Shown: positions 10,828 to 20,432 of the stretch, in pieces | Layout: every line of letters starts with the position of its first letter | Numbering within the stretch: the stretch's first letter is position 1 | Assembly (NCBI RefSeq): GCF_014805685.1 | Contig: NC_060902.1 | Coordinates: 5,381,286-5,445,285, forward strand | DNA: 64,000 bases | Direction of reading: 5' to 3' | Source: Silurus meridionalis | Lineage: Eukaryota > Chordata > Actinopteri > Siluriformes > Siluridae | Notes under the pieces: model-generated | Told to the model about the DNA's origin: nothing | Database searches by the model: none | The model's input: the letters and a program-made list of their open reading frames with translations, nothing else | Translations under genes and position numbers: made by a program

Positions 10828-11719
10828 TACTCATGCACCCACACACAGACACAGCATGTGTGTTAAGTCTTGGGTTTATGTAAGCTGTTCGATCTCATTT
10901 TACCTGCCTCCACAATTGTGATTTCTGTCTTCTTTGCCAGTCAGAGTGATAAAAACTGTTAGCATCATCATGTCTCAGCAATAGGCTGACCTAGTTAACA
11001 TTATGAATGCATCAAAATATCTGGCAAACTCTTTCTTTGATCATGTATAGTAGAACACTGAAAATCTCCACATGCTTTGAGTCTGTTTTATAATGGTTTG
11101 GATAAAATTGGAGGCCAGTGGTACTTTTATATATGCCATTTGTTCTGTACAAATATTGATGATGATATTTTGAAGTGTGTTATATTTTAAATTGTGTAGT
11201 GAATTGGGCATTAGTGTGGCAGGTAAAATATTCCTGAGTTCAAATGAGGAGAAAAGACATATGTAAGAGCCTTTATATCTTTGACTACTGTACATCTGCT
11301 GGTGGATTACAAAATTCTATTTAGTCATTCCTAGAGAGAAAAAAGGTGAAGTTTTCACAAGTGGTGAGAAGGAATGATTTAAAAGAACCTGAAATGACTA
11401 ACAATAATAATTTAGTAATAATTGTTAAAAGAGTCTTTAGGCTTGATTGTTTGTCCTAAGGTTTATTCCACGTTATTTGGGGGAACCATTCTCAAAATGT
11501 AACCCGAGCTCTTTTGGGTGACAAAGGCTTGTGGGATATTGCTAACATTTTATGCATGTGGAGCAGTGTCTGGCCTAATGTATAGTCATATTGCTTATTA
11601 ATGTATTAGACTGTAAAAAGGACATAACTCATAATAACACATTTCATTGCTTATGATATTTCTCACTCTCTGGTGCTTGTATTGTGATTTTTATGAATGT
11701 TAATCACACTCTTGGTGTC
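9146..11719. other. No gene recognised; contains a CA microsatellite
   Basis: Unassigned AT-rich sequence. A GC-richer block at 9560-9840 is open in frames on both strands (84 and 73 codons) but has no domain, convincing splice sites or codon bias. Blocks such as 10020-10260 look unique. Nothing supports a gene. Confidence 0.4.
10769..10825. repeat. (CA)n microsatellite
   Basis: About 28 uninterrupted AC units. Confidence 0.97.
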
Positions 11720-11958
11720 ACCCAAATAAGGATGGGTTCCCCTTTGAGTCAAACTCCTCTCAAGGCTTCTTCCTCATAACATCTAAGGGGTTTTTCCTTG
11801 CCACAGTTGCCCCAGGCTTTCTCATTGGGGGATAATACACATAGTGCACTTATTTTAATGTTTTTTTTTAATTCTTACATTCTGTAAAGCTGCCTTGAGA
11901 CTATGTCCATCGTGAGAAGGGCCATAGAAATAAACTTGAATTGAATTAAATTACATGG
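11720..11958 (+). repeat. LINE 3' end with TTGAA-type tail
   Basis: The segment contains CTGTAAAGCTGCCTTGAGAC and then AATAAACTTGAATTGAATT, the conserved 3' end common in fish genomes for a non-LTR retrotransposon. A matching piece in the opposite orientation lies at 38633-38705. No coding part remains. The exact LINE clade cannot be named from this tail alone. Confidence 0.6.
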
Positions 11959-12582
11959 TCACCTGACCATTATCAACTTTATGAAGGTTGCCACAGTTTG
12001 TAGCACATTTCTTTGTATGCTATAACAATGAATCCCCTAAGCAGAGTGATACACAGTGACAGTTATAAGAAATATATGCACTGTGGAAACTTTGATCAAA
12101 CTATATATTTTATTTAATGACAATTCAGAACAATGCTCGCATTCTCAACCTGAATTTAGTGAACTAATGGAAAAGAACAATGAGCATAACACAGCTAATG
12201 CTTTTCAAGCACTTCTCGAATTTTAAAGATTTCATTTGCATCTGGTTGGCATGATTTGTTGCTTGATTTGCATTTTTGTGTGTGAGTGTGTATTAGTAAG
12301 GTAGCACCAGCACTCGTTTGGAGGACACATGGGAAAGAGGTAAAGCTGATTGTGTGAGAAAGATTGACTGATATGTAATTACGGATGTATGTTTAAAATG
12401 CATACACTGCAATTGGATAGAGAGAGCAATGGGCAGAGACAACAAATAGGAAGAGAGAGAGAGCACCAAAGACAGCAAAAAAGTCCAACCATGCATTTGT
12501 TGAATGAATACCTTTTTATTTATAAGAGCCCATTTTCTCATTGCATCTAGGGAGTCAGTGTTGTTCCCTTTCAGGAACTCGA

Positions 12583-12732
12583 GCTGCGTCGAAACGCTTT
12601 GGGAACGCGCCTGAGTGTTCACGCTCTGAAACAATGTGTGTAATCAGTCAAAAATTGGACGCTGGCCGTCACCGGTGAGGTGACGTCAAGACCAGGAGTA
12701 TAAAGCGCATATGAGAGAAGACAGCGGCAGCT
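12583..12732 (+). repeat. Left inverted terminal repeat of the DIRS-like element
   Basis: 150 bases, complementary to 15165-15314 with one visible mismatch (A at the GAGAGAAGAC position). It carries the element promoter. Confidence 0.93.
12681..12704 (+). promoter_or_regulatory. CRE-like palindrome plus TATA box in the DIRS terminal repeat
   Basis: TGACGTCA (12681-12688), the consensus CREB/ATF palindrome, is followed 10 bases later by TATAAA (12699-12704). Because the repeat is inverted, the same pair occurs on the minus strand near 15193-15216. Use as a promoter is inferred from motif order. Confidence 0.55.
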
Positions 12733-12868
12733 TCTGTTGTTCAGGAAGCGCTCTGTGTGGTGTGTTGTCTGTCAGATTGTCTGTGTGTTGGCGCTTTGCG
12801 AGCTAGGCTCATAGAGCTTTGGAGTTGGGGGCGGAGCTATGTTGCTTCCTGAGGGATGCGGCTGCGCA

Positions 12869-13036
12869 CATTCTGCGCATTTTTCGGCTTAGTTTCTCTG
12901 CACATTCTGTACATGATCTGCGCGTATTGCGCCGCGCTCATTGTGCCGCGCGCATTCTGCTCGCTTTCGGCTCAGATTCTCTGCGCATTCTGTGCATGAT
13001 CTGCGCATTTTGCGCCGCGCTCATGGTGACACGTGC
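12869..13036 (+). repeat. Tandem duplication, 84-bp unit, in the DIRS 5' region
   Basis: Two copies of a unit rich in CTGCGCATT-type motifs begin at 12869 and 12953. They differ at several bases, so the duplication is not very recent. It lies between the left terminal repeat and the coding remains. Confidence 0.7.
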
Positions 13037-13059
13037 ATTCTGCTCTCACTCCTCGTATT

Positions 13060-13513
13060 AAGATAAAATGATTAAAGTAAATGACGCTCGGAAGCACGCC
13101 TTTCGGCGGATTCTTCCTCTGCGGTGAGAGCGTAAGCTCCGCCTCTCTTTCTTTGAAAAGGGGGTCATGGTCATGGGCATGGCCCTTTCGACATTGTATT
13201 GAAAAACAACCAAAAAAAAAAACAAAAAAAACAAAGTAAGAGGGTATGGAGCGATGCTGCGGGTTGAAGAGACGCTTGCGAGCTATCTCTCTCCCGGGAT
13301 CGCTTCCTCCCTTAAGACCCCATCGGCGGGCACAGCCCCGACCGCAGCCCTCGTCTCCCATCGGGAGGTGCAGAAACGCAGTGTCGCGACTCGCTCTCAC
13401 CTTGTGAGGGATCCTGCGCGGCGCTCGCCGCAGTCTGAGGACTGTCATCTTCAACAGGATGACTTCAATGAAGAGATCCTGACACAGACCTTTCTGGGGA
13501 TCTGGCCGTGAAG
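13060..13513 (+). pseudogene. DIRS gag-like 5' coding remnant
   Basis: After an A-rich stretch (13205-13235) a GC-rich segment is open in a plus-strand frame of about 85 codons, ending FLGIWP at the point where RT sequence should begin. Composition and place suggest the first ORF of a DIRS element. No zinc knuckle or other diagnostic motif is visible, so the call depends on position. The reverse complement is also open for 244 codons, which I take as a composition effect. Confidence 0.4.
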
Positions 13514-14990
13514 GGGCGTGCCACACCGCTTTATCCGGTGCCCGCCTTGTTCCGGCCCCCTCAGGGACCTGGTCCGTTAACCCAGATCCTCCTTTGGGCC
13601 CAGGGGAAGCTGCTCTCATTGAGGGCAGTTTACATCCCGGGCTGGTTGAACGAGGCAGCAGACACCCTGTCGAGGCGGGTGTTGGGACCCGGGGAATGGC
13701 AAGCATATCTCAGGCTTGGCCGAGGCTGCTTCTGTACGCTTCCCCTGTCGCGCTGCTTCCGGGAGTTCTGGAGAGGGTTCGCCGGGACGGAGTCAGTCTC
13801 CTCCTGGTAGCGCCATGGTGGCCGCAAAACTATGTTTCGCAAACATGGTGGCTCTCCTCGAGCATCCTCCGTAGAGGATTCCTCTGAGGAGGGGTCTCTC
13901 TTTACCGGTTAGGGGTTGCCATATTTCACCCCCGCCCAGAGCTGTGGAGGATGTGGCCCCTGAGGGGGCACAGCTCCGAGGTTCTGGTCTCTCCTCCGAG
14001 GTGGTAGAGACTATTCTCCGCTCCAGAGCTCCCTCCACGAGGAGGTCGTATGCCGCCAGGTGGCAGCTGTTCTGCTTGTGGTGTGAGCACCACCAGCTGG
14101 ATCCAGTCCACTGCCTGGTTGGTTCAGTGCTGGAATTCCTCCAGGGACAGTTGCCAGGGGTTGGCTCTGTCGACCCTAAAAGTCTACGCATCTGCCATTT
14201 CGGTCTATCGTGCCCCCGTGGCCGGGGCCATCTCTGGGCGAGGCTCGATGGTAACGCGTTTTCTCCGCGGCACCCGGAGGCTGAGGCCCCCGGTGCAACC
14301 TGGAGTGCCTAGGTGGGACCTGGCCGTCGTTTGGGGGCTCTTTCTGAACCCCCTTGAGCCTTAGCCGATGCACCTTTCAATCAAGACCTCGTTCTTGTTG
14401 GCCATCTGCTCTATCAAAGGGTAGGGAATGTGCTGTCAGTGCCCCCCCTCCTTCCTGGAGTTTACCCCAGGTATGGTTGGTGCCTTCCTGTACCCCTGTA
14501 CAGGGGATTACATCCCCAAGGTGCCATCGTTTGTCCCACGACCCATAAGATTACAGGCATTCTATCCTCCTCTGTTCCAGGCCCCAGACCAGGAGAAACT
14601 GGACCGGCCTTGTCCGGTGCGCGCACTGGACACCTACGTCCACGGGACGGGCCCTTGGAGAAGGACCTATCAGCTGCTCGTCTGCTACAGCCCTCTCAAG
14701 AGAGGCCTTCCTTGCTGTTAAGCGGGCTCTGAGCAGGTGCATTGTTGATGCGATCACATCTTATGGGTCCTTTGGTCTCCCCGCTCCATTCGAGGTCAGA
14801 GCTCTCTCCACCCGGAGTGTGGCTGCCTCAGAGTCTCGGTCCTCTGGAGTTCCCCCGAGGCCTGTGTAACGCTGCGGGTTGGTCCACCCCACTGGCCTTT
14901 TGTGCGGTTCTATAACCTAGACCGCAGTGCCACTCTTGGCCCCTCAGTCCTTTTCTAGCTGTGGTGACAGACACACACTAGGCAGGGACT
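13514..14990 (+). pseudogene. DIRS RNase H end and tyrosine recombinase, frameshifted
   Basis: The first frame (13508-13810) contains AQGKLLSLRAVYIPGWLNEA followed by ADTLSRR, the RNase H end of DIRS polyproteins. The frame then shifts to ALLPGVLERVRRDGVSLLLV, and again at 13944-14312 to RAPSTRRSYAARWQLFCLWC and DPVHCLVGSVLEFLQGQL. A further frame continues with STLKVYASAISVY and MVTRFLRGTRRLRPPVQPGV, and 14428-14721 has PRPIRLQAFYPP and CPVRALDTYVHGTGPW. The recombinase normally uses an R...HxxR...Y set. Here the box reads RALSTRS, so histidine is replaced by leucine, while RFYNLD keeps the tyrosine in another frame. At least four frame changes make it non-functional. The family enzyme inserts circular cDNA without an integrase. 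Confidence 0.88.
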
Positions 14991-15016
14991 GGTCAGTCTG
15001 GCGTGATTGGACACTC

Positions 15017-15103
15017 GTTCCCAAAGCGTTTCGACGCAGCTCGAGTTCCTGAAAGGGAACGTCTCTAGGTTATGTATGTAACCCTGGTTCCCTGAGGGAA
15101 CGA
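15017..15103 (+). repeat. DIRS internal complementary region
   Basis: 15017-15060 is an exact 44-base reverse complement of the left end (12563-12606). 15061-15103 is the reverse complement of the right end (15318-15360) with one mismatch. The join at 15060/15061 therefore represents the two element ends abutted, as in the circular intermediate of DIRS replication, where it acts as a splint. Confidence 0.93.
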
Positions 15104-15164
15104 GACGCTACGTCTCTATGCCACACCGCCGGCGTCCCTGCAGCGCTTCCTTCTCCCTTGCAGG

Positions 15165-15314
15165 AGCTGCCGCTGTCCTCTCTCATATGCGCTTTATACT
15201 CCTGGTCTTGACGTCACCTCACCGGTGACGGCCAGCGTCCAATTTTTGACTGATTACACACATTGTTTCAGAGCGTGAACACTCAGGCGCGTTCCCAAAG
15301 CGTTTCGACGCAGC
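15165..15314 (-). repeat. Right inverted terminal repeat of the DIRS-like element
   Basis: Reverse complement of 12583-12732 with one mismatch. The terminal extension after it (15315-15360) carries the palindromic TTCCCTCAGGGAA segment. Confidence 0.93.
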
Positions 15315-15549
15315 ATCTCGTTCCCTCAGGGAACCAGGGTTACATACGTAACCTAGAGACGTTTTTCAGCTTATAATCTTTCTAAAACATTTTATATTTC
15401 ACAACCCTGTGATACAGTAGAAGCATAAATGCACTACACACAAATATGTACTAAAAAATTGTCCATGCAGTTTTGAATTTAGCTTCAGAGATATTTAGAA
15501 TTTTGTGTGAAGTTCACATCATACATTATAACAGAGTGGTTCAACAGAG

Positions 15550-15678
15550 TGGTTAATGGATGTGGTGAAGGAAGACATGCAGGTAGTTGGTGTGAAAGAG
15601 GCCGATGTAAAGGACAGGGGGGAACAGAGAAGGATGATCTGCTGTGGCGACCCCTAATGGGAGCAGCCGAAAGAAGAT
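15550..15678 (+). repeat. RTE-type LINE 3' end
   Basis: A coding end readable as VKEDMQVVGVKE is followed by CTGTGGCGACCCCTAATGGG and AGCAGCCGAAAGAAGA, the characteristic 3' tail of the fish RTE family whose endonuclease lies at 6947-9145. Only the end of the element is present, as expected for a 5'-truncated insertion. Confidence 0.75.
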
Positions 15679-17677
15679 GACATTATTACAGAGTCCTTCT
15701 AAAGGTTAATCTCTAAAATCTCCCTTGTAACTTGGTAATTTTTTCTTTTATTTCCACTTATGAGTAAAGTATTGTTGAAAATGCATTTTTAAAAGCATTA
15801 TAATTAAGTAAATGATCATTTTTGCTTCTATATTGCAAAAAACATTACTCAAGTCACTAGTGTTCTGACTCCACTGTAGTTTAATTTAATAGAGGGAAAC
15901 TTAGCTACATTGTAAAAAGGGAAAATTACTACATTGGATTCAAAATTATTATAATATTTTAACGCTTAAGGATTTACAGAGTGCATATATTACATGGTAG
16001 CATCTACATTGCAACTGCTAAGACTAGATGAATGCCATCTCTACCTTACTTTACAAGATTTGTTATGAGTACCATATCTGTAAATCCATACCTGTTCTAT
16101 TTGTTGAACATATTTCCCTCAACTTTTAATTGTTGACCCATCTTTACTATGACTTACTATATGTGCAAACATTCTTACTACCTTAAGGCATGCAAGGTCA
16201 TGGTAACAGAAAGAACAAACAGTATATTTTTCAAGGCTGCCCTGTTTTTGAAATTGTTTATTTCTAATACGACTGCATATCATTGAAATCATAAAACATG
16301 CTCTGAGAGCAAATCTATAAATTGGGCCACATATAGGTATTTTTGTGTGAAAGAACGCCGAATCAGAAATAATCCCAACGGGTTGTGCAGGAGGCTCTCT
16401 ATATCTGCTATGTGAGTGTAGGAGTGCCCCAGAAGTACATAAGTTTAAATGTATCATGCCACATCAGCAGCCTGAACAGAAGCAACGTTAAAACCCAAAA
16501 CTACTATTACAACCTCAGCAGATATTGGTATCTCATTGGAATTTGAACAAAACCCTTGAGCTTATTAAAATCTCTAGTCCTTATCGTTTAACAGTACCAT
16601 ACTATAGATGTAATGTGTATGCTATGAATGCATATGTTTGGTATGCATATAATTGATGATCATCATTGTTTTCTGGAGGATTCTGAATCTTTAAATGCAA
16701 ATCTATTGCAATATACAGTAGCATATGCAATTAAATATTGCCCTAGATTTGCATATAAAGATTCCAGAATCTTCTAGAAATCAATAATGTGTATGCAATG
16801 AATGCATCTGTTCGGTATGCATACAATTGTTGACCATGATTATTGTCTGAAAGTTTTTATGAATCCTTAAATGTAAATCTATGGCAGTATTTAATTGCAT
16901 ATGCCTCTGTATATTGCACAAACCAATTGAGATGTTTGATATCAAACTGCTCCATACTACAAGTTTGTCACAAATCAATACTGTCTATGATAGGTTCAGG
17001 TTTTTTTAATCCACAGATGTCAAACATTAATGCCTAATTTAGAATTGTATAACAATCAAGCTTTGGTCAGCTTGTTTTTGAAAGTGGAACTGGAACGAGA
17101 TTCAGCAAACAACATTTTCAAAAATGTTCTATAATGACCAATTTCCACAATGCTGACTAAAAAGCCAAATGATATGGACTACTATGTATAGGCCAGAACC
17201 AATGATAATTTTCCTATTTTGATATTAAAACACCCCTGGATACCTTTTTTTAACTCTGTAAGTGAGTGAAAAATAAATTGTGCAAATTATATGACTAGGC
17301 ACTTTGTTGGATTAGAACTTTTCACAGAGTGACTTCCCTGCCTCTGCACCATATAATAAAGCTAATAGCTGCTTTAAACTGCACTTAGTTCTGTATGTCA
17401 CTTCCACCTCCATGGCTCATTTGCTTTTGTCTGATGTGTGGGTGGGTTGCACATAGAGAAGCAGTGTGAGCAGTAATGCAGCATTAGTTTTAGAGATAGG
17501 GATTCCCACAAAAAAGAAAAGTAATGACAAGTGAACTGTGGTATTCAAGGTCTGGTTAGCCATAAGAACTGTACCTAATGGCCTCAAAATGGGGTGCCAA
17601 CTAATTATTAGGATTTTAATAATTATTTTATATTTATTCTTTTTACAATGATACCGTATGTTTAATTAAAAACACTA
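15679..17677. other. No gene seen; contains a palindromic repeat cluster
   Basis: AT-rich sequence without credible exons. The only clear structure is the palindrome and duplication at 16610-16925. Confidence 0.45.
16610..16925. repeat. Palindromic MITE-like repeat with partial tandem copy
   Basis: 16671-16779 folds back on itself: GATTCTGAATCTTTAAATGC on the left arm pairs with the arm containing GCATATAAAGATTCCAGAATC, with the centre near 16725 and arms of about 50 bases. A diverged copy of the left part, including AATGTGTATGC(T/A)ATGAATGCAT, repeats about 175 bases later (16785-16925). This resembles a foldback-type MITE inserted twice or expanded in place. No superfamily is apparent. Confidence 0.65.
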
Positions 17678-18061
17678 GGTGGCTAAAAGTTTGTGTACAC
17701 TTGTGGCCCTATTTGTGCTTCTACACTTCTGGGCTGGTGTTCCACTAGATTTTAGAGTTTAGCTTTTGGGATTTGATCATTCAGCCCTATGGGCATTAGT
17801 GAGGCCAGACACTGGGTAAGAAGGCCTTGGGGGAAGCACTTGCCAAGTTGTTTAATGAGCTTGGGGTCATGGGTTTTGTGCAGGTCACTCAGGTTCTTCC
17901 AATAATGTTTTCATGGAACTCACTTAATGCATAGGGGATTTGTCATGCTGGAAAAGGTTTGGGCATTAAAGATCCAGTGATGGAAATTTGTAATGGTACA
18001 GCATAGAAAGCCATGTATAATATGGCATGCGTCAGGCGTTCATAAACATATGGCCAAAAAG
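17678..18061 (-). mobile_element. Tc1/mariner-derived non-autonomous element, copy 1
   Basis: The ends are inverted: GGTGGCTAAAAGTTTGTGTA at the left, and the reverse complement of ATGGCCAAAAAGTG at the right, with TA at each outer edge. The middle is a remnant of the same fish family seen at 30950-31290 and 33140-33275, in the opposite orientation. No open transposase remains. Confidence 0.6.
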
Positions 18062-18649
18062 TGTATTTAATTGTAGCATTGTAATCAGTTAACTACAGAA
18101 TTTGTAAATAGTTAGTAATTCTTTGTTTTTATTTACCAGCCTGGACAGGAGTTTCAGCTGTAACATTAACGATAGATTCAATAATGATTGATTACTTAAA
18201 TGGGCTCATTTTGTATTATTTCTAACATATAAGTAACAGCGTATTCACAGGGACTTGGCTAGACTTGGCAGCTACTCCACAAAATCTATAAAAATAAATA
18301 TTAAAAACGCTGGTATTTAGATAACGATTAAATCAAAATTAGATTTAAATATTAGATTAAAGTCTGCAGGCTCTCATTTTGTAGCAGTTCACTATGGAAA
18401 AATTAGAATAACAAACTCTAGATTTTGCTGTTGTACAAAAATAAAGCACTTCACTGCATGCCATGTTCACATCAGTAATACTTCATGACTTAAGTTGTGC
18501 TTTGAGATTAGAAAATGTTTGTGTCAAAGCTAAATCAATAATCTGGTGTAAATTTGTCTTTAAAAAGCTATTTGAGGTGCCATTTAAAATATTGACACTC
18601 ACGCTAAGGTTTCATGAGATGAAAAAAGGACTCATAACATGGCAGTGAT

Positions 18650-19060
18650 GATTTACGGCTTAAATAATAAGCGTCCATTTATCGCGTTTTTTTGTTAAAC
18701 ACGTGCGAGAGGAATACTGTGTGAAATACGGTACACTGTTTCACATTTATAGTGAGTACACATACTGTACAGTATACAGTTCTGTAGTAGCATAGCCTAT
18801 GCACTCTTTCTCTGCTTGTTTATTGGTTTAAGTGTCCAACGAGTTAAAGATACATGATCGCATTCTGTACTTTACTGTATTAACATTTTACTTCATTTCA
18901 TAATTAATAATTATATATATATTTTTTATAAATGTAATAATTTCAAAATAAAAACAATTCCCTATAAGTTTTTTGGTCTATCGTGCTATCCGCGAGAGAC
19001 TGAAAAAATCAGCGAAACAAACTAGTTATGTGGCAGATGCAATTCCGCGATAAACCGGAG
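18650..19060. repeat. Possible MITE with CGCGATAAA inverted ends
   Basis: CCATTTATCGCG near 18676 and CCGCGATAAACCGG near 19045 form imperfect inverted ends about 380 bases apart, enclosing AT-rich sequence. No target duplication was found, so this is tentative. Confidence 0.3.
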
Positions 19061-19296
19061 GCAAGAAGAGTGCTCTCTATGAGCAGAGAGTGCGCATAGC
19101 TATGCGGCTACAATGCGAGCAGTCAACCCCCTCGAGAGCAAACGACACACAGCAAACGACACACAGGTTGTGTATCCCCCCCAAAATGGAACGGGGGCAA
19201 GGAGGAACACAAGTCAGAAGTTATGGTTGCAGATTCACACACACGCTTACCTGAACAAACAAAGCTAGCTTCGGCTCCGCATTTTGCATTTTGTAG

Positions 19297-19417
19297 CTTC
19301 CTGGATGTGACGTCACCCCACTGGTGACGTCGTGTCTTGTTAAACGGATTTCACACATGATTCAGAGCGTGAACAACGTGGAAGCGTTCCCAAAGAGTTG
19401 CGTCCCTGAAAGGGAAC
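19297..19417 (-). repeat. DIRS-like terminal repeat fragment
   Basis: It contains TGACGTCA twice, CAGAGCGTGAACAACGTGG, GCGTTCCCAAAGAGTTGCG and CCCTGAAAGGGAAC, matching in order and orientation the reverse complement of the left end of the element at 12563. It is more diverged than the terminal repeats of that element, so it is an older and separate copy. No coding part adjoins it. Confidence 0.75.
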
Positions 19418-19739
19418 TAATTCTGAAGAATGCTACAGCAGAGGAAAAAAATATAGATCTTTTCCAGAATTCTTAAGGACCAGATAAAAAAACCACTATA
19501 TATAAAACATATAAAACAGTTGCTTGAGCTTTTTTTAAATTTTTATCATTATTACATAAATAAGTGTTAATCTACACAAAAAAAAAGTTTTTGTTTGACA
19601 ACGGCTTCTGACTTTTTGGATCACAGTAGGAATTTCCAGAACAGAGCATCTAATTCAGTTTCAGCTCCAGAACTAAATGAGAATGATTCCATTGGTTTTC
19701 TTACAAATCAAGATAAATTGTGTTCCACAGTCCCAGCCT

Positions 19740-20305
19740 AACATTAACCATTTACTGGATCTTGGGAAAACTTCTAAACGAATTTAGAATTATGAGATTG
19801 TGTTGCCAATGGAGTGAAATGGCCTGATTTTATCATTTGCATACCCTACACATCAGTCTGTCCTTGTGGACTTCGTTTCCCCCTGCCATGGCTATTTCAA
19901 AGTGGTATCTGTTTATCAGCCAAATCACGGTCAACTTCTCCTTTCTCACCCAGTTCTAATGAGCTAGCTATGAGCTTAGCTAATTAGGGAGGCCTTTCAT
20001 GAAAGGGATTAAATCTGTAGATGGCAACACACAGGATGAGACAGAGGGGAGGGAGGTTTAAAAAATGAGCAGTAGGCTGGTAGTTTGTGCTGGAGAAAGC
20101 AGTGGGATACAGCTTTGCAGCAAGAGGGGAGCGCGCTGGGCAAATTGGATGTTTTTCTTTTCTCCCCTCCTTCCTGCTTCATTTTCATAGCACAGCACTC
20201 TCACTTTGTTGGGGCTTGTTCATTTATCCGACTTGGCACATCTAACACACTCAGAGTAAAAGAGATAAGACGTGGCTCTGTTGGATTTAAAAAAAGGTGT
20301 GTATA
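19740..20305 (+). other. Unique non-coding sequence upstream of a candidate first exon
   Basis: A balanced-composition block (about 19740-20040) with homeodomain-like TAATTA motifs precedes sequence that could be 5' untranslated region. A 73-codon upstream frame starting at 20085 ends with a TAA that overlaps the candidate start codon at 20306. Role as promoter or enhancer is inferred from place only. Confidence 0.3.
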
Positions 20306-20432
20306 ATGGACAGATTGTTGTATGTGGTAAGGAGGATGTCACCTCGGAAGAGGGAAAGAAGCTTCCAGTGGGAGGCAGAGAGTCCTGAGACCTGCGATGA
20401 GAGTCTGTGCTCATTGAGCCTTTGCATCAGTG
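20306..20432 (+). CDS. Candidate first coding exon of an unidentified host gene
   Basis: The ATG at 20306 has A at -3 and G at +4. The frame runs 42 codons plus one base, beginning MDRLLYVVRRMSPRKRER and continuing SFQWEAESPETCDESLCSLS, up to GTAAGATG at 20433, a strong splice donor. The peptide has a basic patch (residues 9-18) followed by an acidic, Ser/Cys-rich part, with no low complexity. I do not recognise the gene. Without a matching acceptor exon in the window, it would be the 5' end of a gene whose next exon lies further on. A chance open frame before a GTAAG is the main alternative. Confidence 0.35.

Larger units (their letters stand above)
12563..15360 (+). mobile_element. DIRS-like tyrosine-recombinase retrotransposon, internally deleted
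   Basis: The element has DIRS architecture: inverted terminal repeats (12583-12732 and 15165-15314), left and right unique ends (12563-12582 and 15315-15360), and an internal complementary region (15017-15103) complementary to both extreme ends placed back to back. Coding remains, in order, are a gag-like 5' region, an RNase H end and a tyrosine recombinase. The reverse transcriptase and most of RNase H are gone, so the copy is 2.8 kb, roughly half the length I expect for a complete element. No target duplication is visible; GTT occurs at both junctions, as expected if insertion used site-specific recombination at a 3-bp core. The inverted repeats differ at one base in 150, so mobilisation was recent even though the proteins are broken. 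Confidence 0.92.

Noticed and set aside
12972..13706. 244-codon minus-strand frame
   Set aside because: It is antisense to DIRS coding remains in GC-rich DNA and has no domain; it includes a Phe-rich run from an A tract on the other strand.
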